49,073 nucleotides of DNA from Shewanella nanhaiensis (GCF_019457885.1 NZ_JAHZST010000025.1:1-49073); one strand, 5' to 3'. Shown: positions 23,757 to 33,227, counted from the first letter of the stretch. A program made the numbers and translations. Notes: generated by a model from the letters alone, not told the origin.

Positions 23757-25292
23757 CTACTTCACGGTCATATGTTTATACAAGCCGACTAATGGTGTAG
23801 CTGTAGGCTTACCATATAGTGGGTGCCCCTCTGTTGCACTACCAGCAATATCCACATGAACATAGGCCATAGGCTTCTCAGATTGAACCCCATGCTCACT
23901 TAATCCTGATGCTTTTAACAAAAATGCCGCTGGATACTGGTGCCCTCGCGCTGTCACTGATGATGGACCATTGTTAGAGGAGAGAATATCGGCAGCGCCA
24001 GATGGGTCGACAATTTTTGCATAATCATCACGGCGCAATACTGATTGCTCAACAGGCTCTCCCCAAGCTTGTCCTTGACTTGCGATACTTGATGCCACAC
24101 CAGAGTGTTTAGCGACGCTGTTTTCAACCGTCGCAGTGTAGCCACCATAACAGCGCACCACGTGACCGGTTAAAGTCGCCACAGAAAACAGCTCAGGTTT
24201 AACCGCTTTTTCAGCCTTGATACGCAAGTGTGACAGGAGATCCGCTAACACTAAACGTCCCTCAGCATCGGTATTACCGATCCGGACTCTTACACCAGCG
24301 TGACTTGTGATGATCTCATCTGTGACAAACACCTCACTACCAATACTATTTCGCACTAAGCCTAGCTCTGAGACAACTCGAATACCTTTAGGCTTTAGCA
24401 TAGAGAGGGTTTTCATCAAACCTGCAACGGCGGCAGCGCCACCTTTATCTCGGCTCATGCCCGCCATTCCACCAGCCACTTTAATATCTGCGCCGCCAGT
24501 ATCGTAAATAACCCCTTTACCAGCAAAGAAGAAGGTGCGTTCAATCTCCCCCTCTCCCACATACTCAAGCTTAACCACACGAGGTTGATGACGAGAAACC
24601 GCAAACGATGAACGTCCCACCGCACTTAACAGCGGGTAATCACGCTCAAGGACGTCTCTGTCTTCGATAACACAAACCTTAAGCCCTGAGTCTTGGTATG
24701 CTGCCACACAATAATCAGCAAAGGCGGCAGCAGACATGCGCTCAGGCTCTGTGCCACAAAGATCTCTGGCAAGAATACGTCCCGCTTCAAGGGCATTTAG
24801 GCTCTGGCTCATATTTGCGGTACACAATAAGCCTATCGACTCAAACGCAGGTTTATCTCCCTTGGCTTCTCGAGACTCTAAAGCTTGCCATAGCTCCTGG
24901 CCACAGGCGAGTGCGGCAACTTCAGCGGAAAACTGATAGCGGGTATCACTCTCCTTAGCCACCAATAATAACGGACGCTTAGCACCAGCTTGCTGTGCTA
25001 ACGCTATGCCAGCTCTTGCCGCATCGGCAAATACTCTGACATCTTCAACGTCATCTTGGCTATTGAGTACTGGCGATAGAATTAAACGCCCACCAGCCAA
25101 ACCTGGTGCAAATAACATGGTGGCAGAACGCCCAACTCGATTATCAATTTTTACGCCGTGATCTGCCAGAAGTGAGATCTCATCGACACCAGTTTGCATA
25201 ATATCGCTGGCAACGACGACGAGCGCATCCCAGCCACTACCTTCAAATATTGCATCCTCGTCGTGTACATCAATAAAGTTAACCTGACCCAT
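23757..25292 (-). CDS. M17 family leucyl aminopeptidase-like protein
   Basis: A two-metal cytosolic aminopeptidase that trims N-terminal residues from peptides. It has 511 residues: an N-terminal macro-like domain to about residue 180 and a C-terminal catalytic domain. The metal and catalytic residues are visible in GKGVIYDTGGADIKV, MSRDKGGAAAVAG and the family signature NTDAEGRLVLAD. The motif wording differs from PepA (YDTGGADIK where PepA has FDSGGISIK), so it is a separate branch of the family and not the main PepA. AAAGGATGG precedes the ATG. It is divergent from pepD, which suggests a joint role in peptide salvage. Confidence 0.92.
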   Translation of the reverse strand: MGQVNFIDVHDEDAIFEGSGWDALVVVASDIMQTGVDEISLLADHGVKIDNRVGRSATMLFAPGLAGGRLILSPVLNSQDDVEDVRVFADAARAGIALAQQAGAKRPLLLVAKESDTRYQFSAEVAALACGQELWQALESREAKGDKPAFESIGLLCTANMSQSLNALEAGRILARDLCGTEPERMSAAAFADYCVAAYQDSGLKVCVIEDRDVLERDYPLLSAVGRSSFAVSRHQPRVVKLEYVGEGEIERTFFFAGKGVIYDTGGADIKVAGGMAGMSRDKGGAAAVAGLMKTLSMLKPKGIRVVSELGLVRNSIGSEVFVTDEIITSHAGVRVRIGNTDAEGRLVLADLLSHLRIKAEKAVKPELFSVATLTGHVVRCYGGYTATVENSVAKHSGVASSIASQGQAWGEPVEQSVLRRDDYAKIVDPSGAADILSSNNGPSSVTARGHQYPAAFLLKASGLSEHGVQSEKPMAYVHVDIAGSATEGHPLYGKPTATPLVGLYKHMTVK

Positions 25293-25637
25293 AAACCATC
25301 CTTTCGCTTGTGAGCACTTACCTGACTAAAAATACAAAGGTAAATGTCTTAAATTTTATTATTTGGCAAACAATATGCCTTTTACTCATGCTAATGCCAA
25401 CCTCTTTCGATGAGAAACTCATGCTTGGCAACTTTCAATGACAGCTTAGGGGTTAAGCGTTAAAACTGAGTGAAAGCAGAGACAAAAAGTACTGCAAAGT
25501 CTGTGATAGACTATGCCCATTTCTAGCCTCGCACGCCCAACTAATCTCGCAATGCGGGTGTTATATCTGGCTAACAGATATCAATCGCGCAGAGATTAAG
25601 CTGTTTGGGTTTACACATTATAAAAGGGGAACTATCA
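25293..25637. other. Divergent intergenic region, M17 aminopeptidase / pepD
   Basis: It holds the promoters for both genes, none of which I can place with confidence. A 7-bp inverted repeat ATATCTG / CAGATAT (25563-25581) about 57 bases before the pepD start could be an operator. No small ORF with a ribosome site is seen. Confidence 0.4.
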
Positions 25638-27098
25638 GTGACTGCAATAAACCAACTACAACCTCAAGCCCTGTGGCAGTGGTTTGATCAAATCTGTGCC
25701 ATTCCGCACCCGTCAAAGCATGAGCAGGCATTAAGTGCTCACATTCAAGCTTGGGCTAAAGATAAGCAGCTCGATATAGTTGAAGATAAGGTGGGGAATC
25801 TTATCATCAAGAAACCTGCCACACCTGGTATGGAAAACCGTAAAGTCGTTGCTCTGCAAGCCCATATCGATATGGTGCCACAGAAGAATGCAGACAAAGA
25901 GCATGACTTTGAAAAAGACCCAATCATTCCTCTCGTGGACGGTGAATGGGTAAAAGCAACGGGCACGACCTTAGGTGCCGATAACGGTATCGGCATGGCA
26001 TCGGCTTTAGCCGTATTAGGCTCTGATGATATTCCGCACGGACCACTTGAAGTCTTACTGACCATAGATGAAGAAGCTGGCATGACTGGCGCCTTTGGTC
26101 TTGAAGCTGGCTACCTAGATGCTGAGATCTTAATCAACACAGATTCAGAGCAAGAGGGTGAGATCTACATGGGCTGCGCCGGTGGCGTTGATGCACAGAT
26201 AAGTGTCCCTATGGTGTGGCAGTCTCCTGAGCAATCTAACGCCACTTACACATTGACCCTATCAGGTTTAAAGGGCGGTCACTCAGGAGTGAATATTCAC
26301 CTTGGACGTGGTAACGCCAATAAACTGCTTGCTCGCTTCCTGTTTAACCATGCAGATGAGCTAGCACTTGAGCTGACCAATTTCAGCGGTGGTTCACTGC
26401 GCAACGCCATTCCACGAGAAGCCAGCGTCAGCTTTATGCTACCCGCAGAGAATGTCTCAAAACTTAAAGAGCTTACTCAAACATTTCAAGCATTAGTGAG
26501 AGAGGAGCTGGCCATTGCCGACCCAGGCATGCTGTTCGAATTAGCAGAAGTTCCAGCTGCGACACAAGTGATGAGCGAAGACGCTCAAAACACCCTCATC
26601 GATCTACTTAACGCTTGCCCTAATGGGGTGATCCGCATGAGTGATGAAGTTGAAGGCGTAACAGAAACATCCCTCAATGTTGGTGTGATAAGCACCGAAA
26701 CTGAAAGTGTTGAAGTACTTTGTTTAATACGCTCTCTTATCGATTCAGGTCGTCAGGATGTAGAAACCGTTTTAACCTCACTAACAAACTTAGCAGGCGC
26801 TGAAATTGAGTTTAGTGGTGCTTACCCAGGTTGGAAACCAGACAATAGCTCACCGGTTATGGCCCTTGTACGTGAAACCTACGACAGCATCTATAACAAA
26901 GAGCCTGTTATCATGGTCATCCACGCAGGTCTCGAGTGTGGTCTATTTAAGAAGCCATACCCTGAGATGGACATGGTCTCTATCGGCCCAACTATTCGCT
27001 ACCCTCACAGTCCAGATGAGAAGGTATTGATTGAAACCGTTGATCAGTATTACAAACTGCTGTTAGCGGTACTGGAGCGTATTCCAGAGAAAGGTTAG
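25638..27098 (+). CDS. pepD: Beta-alanyl/aminoacyl-histidine dipeptidase (peptidase D)
   Basis: A cytosolic di-zinc M20 peptidase that cleaves Xaa-His and other dipeptides. I start at a GTG (25638) with AGGGGAA upstream, giving 486 residues, almost the length of the E. coli enzyme; the in-frame ATG 11 codons earlier adds unconserved residues. Metal ligands are visible in LQAHIDMV, TLGADNGIGMA, TIDEEAGMTGA, NTDSEQEGEI and VIHAGLECGLF, in family order. A dimerisation (lid) domain lies between about residues 205 and 385. Confidence 0.96.
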   Translation: MTAINQLQPQALWQWFDQICAIPHPSKHEQALSAHIQAWAKDKQLDIVEDKVGNLIIKKPATPGMENRKVVALQAHIDMVPQKNADKEHDFEKDPIIPLVDGEWVKATGTTLGADNGIGMASALAVLGSDDIPHGPLEVLLTIDEEAGMTGAFGLEAGYLDAEILINTDSEQEGEIYMGCAGGVDAQISVPMVWQSPEQSNATYTLTLSGLKGGHSGVNIHLGRGNANKLLARFLFNHADELALELTNFSGGSLRNAIPREASVSFMLPAENVSKLKELTQTFQALVREELAIADPGMLFELAEVPAATQVMSEDAQNTLIDLLNACPNGVIRMSDEVEGVTETSLNVGVISTETESVEVLCLIRSLIDSGRQDVETVLTSLTNLAGAEIEFSGAYPGWKPDNSSPVMALVRETYDSIYNKEPVIMVIHAGLECGLFKKPYPEMDMVSIGPTIRYPHSPDEKVLIETVDQYYKLLLAVLERIPEKG

Positions 27099-27124
27099 TA
27101 GCGTAACCGCTAAGTAAAAATAGT

Positions 27125-27158
27125 ATTAGGCCCTAGGTTCTAGAACCTAGGGCCTAAT
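27125..27158. terminator. 34-base perfect palindrome between pepD and dinB
   Basis: The half-site ATTAGGCCCTAGGTTCT is followed directly by its exact complement. It lies between convergent genes and probably ends both transcripts, although only a broken T-tract follows (ATTATTTCTT). Confidence 0.7.
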
Positions 27159-27179
27159 TATTTCTTATAGCCAAATATT

Positions 27180-28262
27180 TTAAAAACCAAGATCCAGCTG
27201 CGACTCTCTCACTTGATTATCTTTAGCAGTGTTAATATCAGCCTGACAGGCCAAGCCTACCGACACACCTAACAAACGTATCCCTCTTCCCTGCTGACGT
27301 TCGAGTGCTTGGGCAAGTAGTTCATAAAATAGCTTCACCGACATCTCATCGGCTCTATGCTCTATTGTGGTCTGTTTAAAGTCATTAAATTTAAGCTTAA
27401 CCACCTGCTTATTAATATTTCTGCCTTTCGCACTGCGATTCATCCGAGCGCCTAGCTCCTGAATCAACTGAGGCATCACACCATGGCACTGCTCAAGGGT
27501 GTAAATATCTTTAGCTAACGTTGTCTCAACGCCAACCGACTTTCGTTCTCTATGAGGCGAGATAGCTCGCTCATCTATACCTTGTGCTCTTTCTATCAAT
27601 ATTTTGCCAAATTTTCCAAATCGTTCGATAAGCTCAGATTTTGGGTAAGCTTGTAGCTCACCACAAGTTGTCAATCCAATATCTTCAAGCTTCTTGCCTG
27701 TGACCTTGCCAACTCCAGGGATCTTAGTCAGGGGAAGTGTGGTTACAAAAGAGGAGATCATATCCGGTGTGATCACGTATTGACCGTTAGGTTTGTTTAA
27801 ATCTGAAGCGACCTTAGCGAGAAACTTAACAGGGGCTATCCCCGCTGATGCTGTTAGCCCTGTCGCTTCAAATATCTCTTGCCTTATCGCTTGGGCAATC
27901 AAAGTTGCCGAGCCATGACATTGCTTACATTCGGTGACATCTAGGTAAGCTTCATCGAGAGAAAGCGGCTCTATCAGATCGGTATAGCGGGCAAAAATAT
28001 CTCGGATCTGAGCGGACACCTCTTTGTAAACAGACATACGACCCGGTACGAGAATAAGATCTGGACACAGTTTTAATGCATAACCCGATGCCATTGCCGA
28101 ACGAACCCCAAAGGCGCGAGCTTCATAGTTACAAGTACTTATCACACCGCGGCGATCACTCCTCCCTCCCACTGCTATAGGTTTGCCCCTCAGCTCAGGA
28201 AAGTCTCGCATCTCAACTGCTGCAAAATAGCAGTCCATGTCAATATGAATGATCTTGTTCAA
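27180..28262 (-). CDS. dinB: DNA polymerase IV
   Basis: A Y-family translesion polymerase of 360 residues. The palm carries MDCYFAAVE (Asp8) and SLDEAYLDVT with the catalytic acidic pair. The helix-hairpin-helix part is KIPGVGKVTGKKLEDIGL, and the little-finger domain follows. The C-terminus ends in SQLDLGF, like the clamp-binding motif (QLxLxF type). A LexA box 27 bases upstream places it in the SOS regulon. Confidence 0.97.
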   Translation of the reverse strand: MNKIIHIDMDCYFAAVEMRDFPELRGKPIAVGGRSDRRGVISTCNYEARAFGVRSAMASGYALKLCPDLILVPGRMSVYKEVSAQIRDIFARYTDLIEPLSLDEAYLDVTECKQCHGSATLIAQAIRQEIFEATGLTASAGIAPVKFLAKVASDLNKPNGQYVITPDMISSFVTTLPLTKIPGVGKVTGKKLEDIGLTTCGELQAYPKSELIERFGKFGKILIERAQGIDERAISPHRERKSVGVETTLAKDIYTLEQCHGVMPQLIQELGARMNRSAKGRNINKQVVKLKFNDFKQTTIEHRADEMSVKLFYELLAQALERQQGRGIRLLGVSVGLACQADINTAKDNQVRESQLDLGF

Positions 28263-28288
28263 TTCATTGCCCTCTCACAGCTATGATA

Positions 28289-28304
28289 CTGTATATAAAA
28301 ACAG
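28289..28304 (-). promoter_or_regulatory. LexA (SOS) box before dinB
   Basis: CTGTATATAAAAACAG is a perfect CTGT-N8-ACAG site, 27 bases before the dinB start. Confidence 0.9.
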
Positions 28305-28343
28305 TGTCCAATAAAAATGAGACGTTAAGGGCAATTTTGCAAA

Positions 28344-28374
28344 TAAAAATGCCAGTCATCACGTGACTGGCATT
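28344..28374 (-). terminator. Terminator after the chemoreceptor gene
   Basis: An 11-bp stem AATGCCAGTCA / TGACTGGCATT with a 5-base loop, followed on the minus strand by TTTATTT. Confidence 0.85.
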
Positions 28375-28397
28375 GAAACAACGAAGTGGATCTAATT

Positions 28398-30398
28398 TTA
28401 GATTTTAAACTGTTGAATACTCTTTGAGAGCGCTTTAGTCATCTCTTGAAACTCAATCAAACTTACAGATAGGTCTTGGCTAGAGGTGAGAGAGTCATCA
28501 GATAAGCCTCTGACATTCTCGACATTACATGCCACCTCTTCAGCCACTACAGCCTGCTGGCCAATCGCTGATGTTATCTCAACCGTCTGATGTTGGATCT
28601 CCACAATCGCATCGGTTATTCCACTTAACGCCGTTTCAACTTGGGTAGTCAGCTCCTTGCCAAGGTTTGCTTGCTCAACTCCCTCCTCCATCACCTGCTC
28701 AGCCTGAAGTGCGCCCTGCTGAAGAGTCTGAATGATATCCTGAATGTTGGCTGTCGAGTCTTGTGTACGTGAGGCCAACGTTCTAACCTCATCGGCCACA
28801 ACGGCAAAGCCTCTTCCCTGCTCACCCGCTCGAGCAGCTTCGATAGCAGCGTTAAGCGCTAATAGGTTCGTTTGCTCGGCAATACCACGGATCACATTCA
28901 ACACCTCACCAATCTGCTCCGAGCTGGTACGCAGATGACGAACCACTTTAGCCGCCTCAATCACTTTCGCTGAGAGACACTGCATCCCATCATTTGCCTT
29001 AGTAACAATGGCCATACCGTCTTGGGACTCACTCTGTGCCTTTTCTGAAAACTCACTGGCACGTTGAGCACTGTTTGCCATCTCCTGAGAGGTGTGAGCT
29101 AGCTCTGTGGCCGCCGTCGCAACCGAAGCTATCTCCTGCTTTTGTTGTGCGACCGATTGCAGCGCCTGCTCGCAAATATTAACGGCGCCAGTGATGCCAC
29201 TATCTACTCTCTGAGTCAGCTCACGACTCTGCTCTAACATTAACTGTACTTTGGAAGCGAAGCGGTTAAATGCATCCCCTAGTTTACCCAGTTCATCCTC
29301 CCGCTCCATATGGATCCGCTTTGAGAGATCGCCCTCTCCCTCAGCAATATCCTCCATCGCCTCAAGTAAACGAGTAATTTGACGTCTGAAAGGAAGCAAC
29401 ATCATCCACACAGTAAAGCCGACCAGCAGCATACTGATAACCGCAAACCAGATAGCACTGATAACGGCATCATTCACCGGCGCTTCAATCACCTCCACGG
29501 GTAACATAAAGGCTAGGTGCCACTTTTGCTGAGGATAATCACCACCGACACTGATATAACTCACCCTCTGCTCTACGCCCTTAAAGGTCACTTCAGCAAC
29601 ACCTTGATGATTAGCTTTCATCATACGGCTTAACTCAGAAAACCCTTGAGTGTCATTAAAATAGCTATCAACTTTTTCCGCTTCCGATCCAGGCTGAAAC
29701 TCTTGATTAAATCCAGGGAAATAGACCAGTTGGCCAGAATTTGTAACTAAAAAGGCTTCACCTTTGTGCTGATATTTCATTGCAGCTAACAGCTCAGAGC
29801 CTATGGTATCGATTAAGATATCCATACCGCCAATACCGATAAACTCCCCACTAGGATTTCGAATCACAGATTTTACTGTGGCAGAGATTGAGCCATCATT
29901 TGCATCAACGGCAGGGTCTGTCACATACATGCCATCTTTATCTATCCCCTCCTGCCACCAAGGACGCTTATTGGTAAAATAGTTCGCATCGTTGTAACGA
30001 CCATTCAAATCGAAATATTCATAGGTGTTTGCAGAGCCAAAGAAAACAGACTTAATATCGCTATCGCTGTCTGAAAAATGCTTAAAATATTGGATAACTC
30101 GCTCATACTCTATGTCACCGCTTAAGTTGCTTAAGCGTTTATCATATTCAGTAAACCAATTTTGTACTTGAGGAGAGGCAAACACCGAGTCGATCACTTT
30201 CGCTTTCTCGATAAAATAGCTCTCCACTTCATTAGATTTAAACTGCACTAGGGAAGCGAGATCCCTATCAATTTGCGCCCGGGTTCGCTCACTCTCACCT
30301 TTAACAAGAAACACAGAGATCAGAGTAAGTAAGATGGCTAACGCACCGACAATTGAGAAGACGAGCTGAAGGCTCAGGGAAGTTTTTAGCTGCCGCAT
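28398..30398 (-). CDS. Methyl-accepting chemotaxis protein with dCache-type sensor
   Basis: A transmembrane chemoreceptor of 666 residues. TM1 is at about 11-30 (LVFSIVGALAILLTLISVFLV). A large periplasmic domain (about 31-310) has Cache features (YFDLNGRYNDANYFTNKRPWWQEGI, then VRNPSGEFIGIGGMDI-like blocks), typical of amino-acid or organic-acid receptors. TM2 is at about 315-335, HAMP follows (ITRLLEAMEDIAEGEGDLSKRI), then the signalling domain with the hairpin tip IAEQTNLLALNAAIEAARAGE. No pentapeptide tether for CheR is visible at the end. It stands alone, so the ligand is unknown. Confidence 0.94.
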   Translation of the reverse strand: MRQLKTSLSLQLVFSIVGALAILLTLISVFLVKGESERTRAQIDRDLASLVQFKSNEVESYFIEKAKVIDSVFASPQVQNWFTEYDKRLSNLSGDIEYERVIQYFKHFSDSDSDIKSVFFGSANTYEYFDLNGRYNDANYFTNKRPWWQEGIDKDGMYVTDPAVDANDGSISATVKSVIRNPSGEFIGIGGMDILIDTIGSELLAAMKYQHKGEAFLVTNSGQLVYFPGFNQEFQPGSEAEKVDSYFNDTQGFSELSRMMKANHQGVAEVTFKGVEQRVSYISVGGDYPQQKWHLAFMLPVEVIEAPVNDAVISAIWFAVISMLLVGFTVWMMLLPFRRQITRLLEAMEDIAEGEGDLSKRIHMEREDELGKLGDAFNRFASKVQLMLEQSRELTQRVDSGITGAVNICEQALQSVAQQKQEIASVATAATELAHTSQEMANSAQRASEFSEKAQSESQDGMAIVTKANDGMQCLSAKVIEAAKVVRHLRTSSEQIGEVLNVIRGIAEQTNLLALNAAIEAARAGEQGRGFAVVADEVRTLASRTQDSTANIQDIIQTLQQGALQAEQVMEEGVEQANLGKELTTQVETALSGITDAIVEIQHQTVEITSAIGQQAVVAEEVACNVENVRGLSDDSLTSSQDLSVSLIEFQEMTKALSKSIQQFKI

Positions 30399-30569
30399 AA
30401 GAGAAAACCTTAATGTTATTATTTTTTTAAGGTATTAATCTATCAGAACTAAAATTAGAGTGAAGAGCTAACTAACTGTTTATAGTGAAAAGTGTTTTTA
30501 AATTTTTACGTAAGGTTGCAGCACTCTGCCGCTGAGGATTTATGTGCTAGCAGATTAGATAAAACTCAC

Positions 30570-30758
30570 TTAAAACTGAGCATAGATCATCTTAAGTTCA
30601 TCTTCGGTCAATGGAAACTGTGCAAGCTTACTAGTGTTCAATGATTGTCGATCGGATTGAGCAAGTTCAGACTCTAAAGAGTTAACCTTCTCCTGTAACA
30701 CTAAGATCTGCTCACGCAACGCATCAGGCATTGATTCTGTCGGTTTACTTTTATTCAT
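30570..30758 (-). CDS. Small hypothetical coiled-coil protein
   Basis: 62 residues, not recognised. AGGGG lies seven bases before the ATG. A heptad-like helix (ALREQILVLQEKVNSLESELAQ) occupies the middle, and the C-terminus is LTEDELKMIYAQF. It resembles SlyX-type short coiled coils in build only. It stands between the chemoreceptor and bacterioferritin genes, separated from the latter by a terminator. Confidence 0.55.
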   Translation of the reverse strand: MNKSKPTESMPDALREQILVLQEKVNSLESELAQSDRQSLNTSKLAQFPLTEDELKMIYAQF

Positions 30759-30864
30759 ACCTTTCCCCTAAAGTTTATTAAGGATAAAGGATCTGACTGA
30801 ACTCAAGCTGTATGGAGAAACTTTTTTATCCCAATCCCCCTATTCATCATTGGGCTAGATGTAC

Positions 30865-30892
30865 AAAAAAGGCTTAGCATAGTGCTAAGCCT
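30865..30892 (-). terminator. Terminator after the bacterioferritin operon
   Basis: AGGCTTAGCA / TGCTAAGCCT (10 bp) with a 3-base loop, followed by six T on the minus strand. Confidence 0.92.
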
Positions 30893-30920
30893 TCCTGTTT
30901 TGCGCAAAAGAGCTAAACCA

Positions 30921-31388
30921 TTACATTTTAGATTGCAGATAATTTTGCAAGCCAATTTTGTCGATTAAGCCTAGCTGTTTCTCAAGCCAATACATGTGAT
31001 CAGACTCGGTCTCATCGAGCAAGACCTCTAAGATCTCACGGGTCTGAAAATCTTTCTTCTCCTCACACAGCGCTATTGCATCACGAAGATTAGCAGCAAC
31101 TTGATACTCATAGTTGAGATCATTTTGCAGCATTTCTTGGGTATTCTTACCAATGTGAAGGGCTTCACGACTCGCCACATCGGGTGTACCTTCGAGGAAA
31201 AGAATACGCTGAACCAGTTTACCAGCATGCTCCCTCTCATCATCTGATTCATGGGAGATCCGCTCATGCAGCTCGTTTAACCCCCAATCTTCATACATCA
31301 ACCCATGGACAAAATACTGATCCATTGCCGACAATTCACCGGTCAATAGCTTATTGAGTGTATCGATAACTTCTTGATTACCTTTCAT
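30921..31388 (-). CDS. bfr: Bacterioferritin-type subunit lacking the heme-ligand methionine
   Basis: A 155-residue four-helix ferritin subunit that oxidises and stores iron. By my count the ferroxidase ligands are intact (Glu18, Glu51, His54, Glu94, Glu128, His131). The residue in the Met52 heme position is Arg (DDEREH), so it should not bind heme at the dimer interface by itself. It resembles the heme-free FtnA/BfrA type of Pseudomonas aeruginosa (ETESDHMYWLE). It follows the other subunit by 9 bases, and the two probably form mixed 24-mers. An AGAGGCG ribosome site is present. Confidence 0.93.
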   Translation of the reverse strand: MKGNQEVIDTLNKLLTGELSAMDQYFVHGLMYEDWGLNELHERISHESDDEREHAGKLVQRILFLEGTPDVASREALHIGKNTQEMLQNDLNYEYQVAANLRDAIALCEEKKDFQTREILEVLLDETESDHMYWLEKQLGLIDKIGLQNYLQSKM

Positions 31389-31397
31389 ACTCGCCTC

Positions 31398-31868
31398 TTA
31401 TTTGTCCATTTTTGATTGTAAGTAGTTTTGAATTCCAGTCAATCCTATCAACTCCTGCTGAGCCTCAAGCCAATCTAAATGCTCCTCTTCATCCTCAAGG
31501 ATATCTTCAAGAATATCTCGGCTCACATAGTCACGCTCTGATTCGCAGATCTCAATCGCTTCACGCATTAAAACTAACTGCTCCTCAAGCATCTCTTTAT
31601 CGCAGGCTAACATCTCTTCACTCTGCTCACCGATCCGCAGTTTCTGCAGCATCTGTAAGTTTGGGAGTCCCTCAAGAAATAGTACTCGCTCAATCAACTT
31701 ATCTGCATGCTTCATGTCCTGAATGGACTTCTTATATGCCGCTTTATCGAGTGCATCGAGCCCCCAGTTTTTAAACATTCTGGCATGGAGGAAGTACTGG
31801 TTTATTGCAGTCAATTCAAAGGTAAGCACCTTATTGAGTTGGCTAAGTACTTTAGGTTGCCCTTTCAT
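31398..31868 (-). CDS. bfr: Bacterioferritin, heme-binding subunit
   Basis: A 156-residue bacterioferritin starting MKGQPKVLSQLNKVLTFEL. It keeps Met52 (IQDMKHADK), the heme ligand at the dimer interface, and the ferroxidase residues Glu18, Glu51 region, His54, Glu127 and His130 region (LEDEEEHLDWLE). I start at the ATG at 31868 with GGGAG eight bases upstream, since this gives the canonical N-terminus; the longer frame adds eight unconserved residues. It is the first gene of a two-gene operon, with Fur and FNR/EtrA boxes upstream. Confidence 0.95.
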   Translation of the reverse strand: MKGQPKVLSQLNKVLTFELTAINQYFLHARMFKNWGLDALDKAAYKKSIQDMKHADKLIERVLFLEGLPNLQMLQKLRIGEQSEEMLACDKEMLEEQLVLMREAIEICESERDYVSRDILEDILEDEEEHLDWLEAQQELIGLTGIQNYLQSKMDK

Positions 31869-31939
31869 CTGATTGTCTCCCAAAATAAACATTGGCTAAG
31901 TAGTAGATAAGCAGTCATAGAAGCCGTTAGTGACAAAAC

Positions 31940-31953
31940 TTGATCTACATCAA
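31940..31953 (-). promoter_or_regulatory. FNR/EtrA-type site before the bacterioferritin operon
   Basis: TTGATCTACATCAA is an exact match to TTGAT-N4-ATCAA, 72 bases before the first bfr start. It suggests control by oxygen availability through EtrA (the Shewanella FNR); this is inference. Confidence 0.7.
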
Positions 31954-32012
31954 TAAACAGAGACTAATACATATCAACACAAAAGACAAATCTCCTTATA
32001 TTTCATACACTT

Positions 32013-32031
32013 GATAACATTAAGCATTATC
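32013..32031 (-). promoter_or_regulatory. Fur box before the bacterioferritin operon
   Basis: GATAACATTAAGCATTATC agrees with the 19-base Fur consensus at 15 positions by my count. It is 145 bases before the first bfr start, further than usual for simple repression, so positive or indirect iron control is possible. Confidence 0.6.
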
Positions 32032-32240
32032 ATTTAGATTTAGGTTACCAAACCTATTTTGAAGAGAAGCGACTCAAATATATCAATTTTTACTGTATGG
32101 AGTAGGCGGGCTATTTAATGAAAAGTGATTTAAGAACTTAAAAGAGAGTAACTAGAGAAGGGAAGGTATACGTTAAATGGCGAGCATAAAAGCAAACTGG
32201 ATCAGCAACAGGTTATTCATTAGTCTTATGCTTATGCTCA

Positions 32241-33227
32241 TTAAAAGAGTTCGATATCATCCTCTATTTTAAGTGGAATGATAGAGCCGTCTGCAACAAG
32301 ATCTTCATAGAGACCAACTCGGTCTCTGCCCGTTTCTTTTATATAATAGAGGGCTTTGTCAGCCTTCACTAAGAGCTCACTTGGCTCCTCAATGCTATTA
32401 ATTTCGATAATTCCCATAGAGATAGTGACTTTAACTTCACGCCCATGATGAATGGAGAGTTTATGAGAGAAAGACTCGCATAGATTAAGCATCTCAGCTT
32501 TTTCACGTTTAGACAAAATAACCACAAACTCATCGCCACCAAACCTGAAAAGACTATCGAGCTCATTAAAGGTAGTTTTCATCACCTTCACAAGATCAAT
32601 CAAGATCTCGTCCCCATACAGATGACCGAAAGTATCATTGATCACTTTAAACTTGTCGATATCGAAGATACACAGCCAATATCGCTTAGCACTCAAATCA
32701 CACGTAGCTGGCTCGATAGCACAGTCAATCGCTTCCTGTTTGATTAATTTTGCCACTTTCGTCAAACGAGGCAGAAATGCCTTTCTGTTTAATAAGCCAG
32801 TTAAGGGGTCGGTTTCACTCTCTATAACGATAGAGAGAAAGTTCTCATAAACTTTGGAGAAGCCTTTAAGCATCTGTGAGTCTTGCTCCGATAGATGCTC
32901 ACTCGTAACCCATAAGATCATGACGACCACATCTTTTAACATGATGGGGATAGCAATTTGTTCGAACACTTGGGTAGAGAGTCTAACCGTAGAGCGACTT
33001 CTTAAACACTCTAGCAAAATCCCATGAGAAGCTTCACTGCTCTGCTTCGTTAGATTAGAAACCGCATCTTCAAGCTCAATGTCATTATCTATTTTAAAGA
33101 TCTCAACCTGTTCAGTGTTCACCATCTGCCTGACTGTCGACACTAAACTTTCGGCCAACGAATCGAGTTGACGTTGCCCTGTCATTTGTACGACTGATTC
33201 TAATACAGCTTCCGGCTCATTAGGCAT
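32241..33227 (-). CDS. GGDEF-domain diguanylate cyclase
   Basis: A cytoplasmic protein of 328 residues. The first 130 residues are GAF-like (LAESLVSTVRQMVNTEQVEIFKI ... IAIPIMLKDVVVMILWV). The GGDEF domain starts at DPLTGLLNRKAF and has FRFGGDEFVVIL (GGDEF at 230-234) and the metal-site Asp in FDIDKFKVINDTFGH, so it should make cyclic di-GMP. The RxxD inhibitory site that normally lies just before GGDEF reads NELD, so product inhibition is probably absent. No membrane segment is visible. Confidence 0.9.
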   Translation of the reverse strand: MPNEPEAVLESVVQMTGQRQLDSLAESLVSTVRQMVNTEQVEIFKIDNDIELEDAVSNLTKQSSEASHGILLECLRSRSTVRLSTQVFEQIAIPIMLKDVVVMILWVTSEHLSEQDSQMLKGFSKVYENFLSIVIESETDPLTGLLNRKAFLPRLTKVAKLIKQEAIDCAIEPATCDLSAKRYWLCIFDIDKFKVINDTFGHLYGDEILIDLVKVMKTTFNELDSLFRFGGDEFVVILSKREKAEMLNLCESFSHKLSIHHGREVKVTISMGIIEINSIEEPSELLVKADKALYYIKETGRDRVGLYEDLVADGSIIPLKIEDDIELF

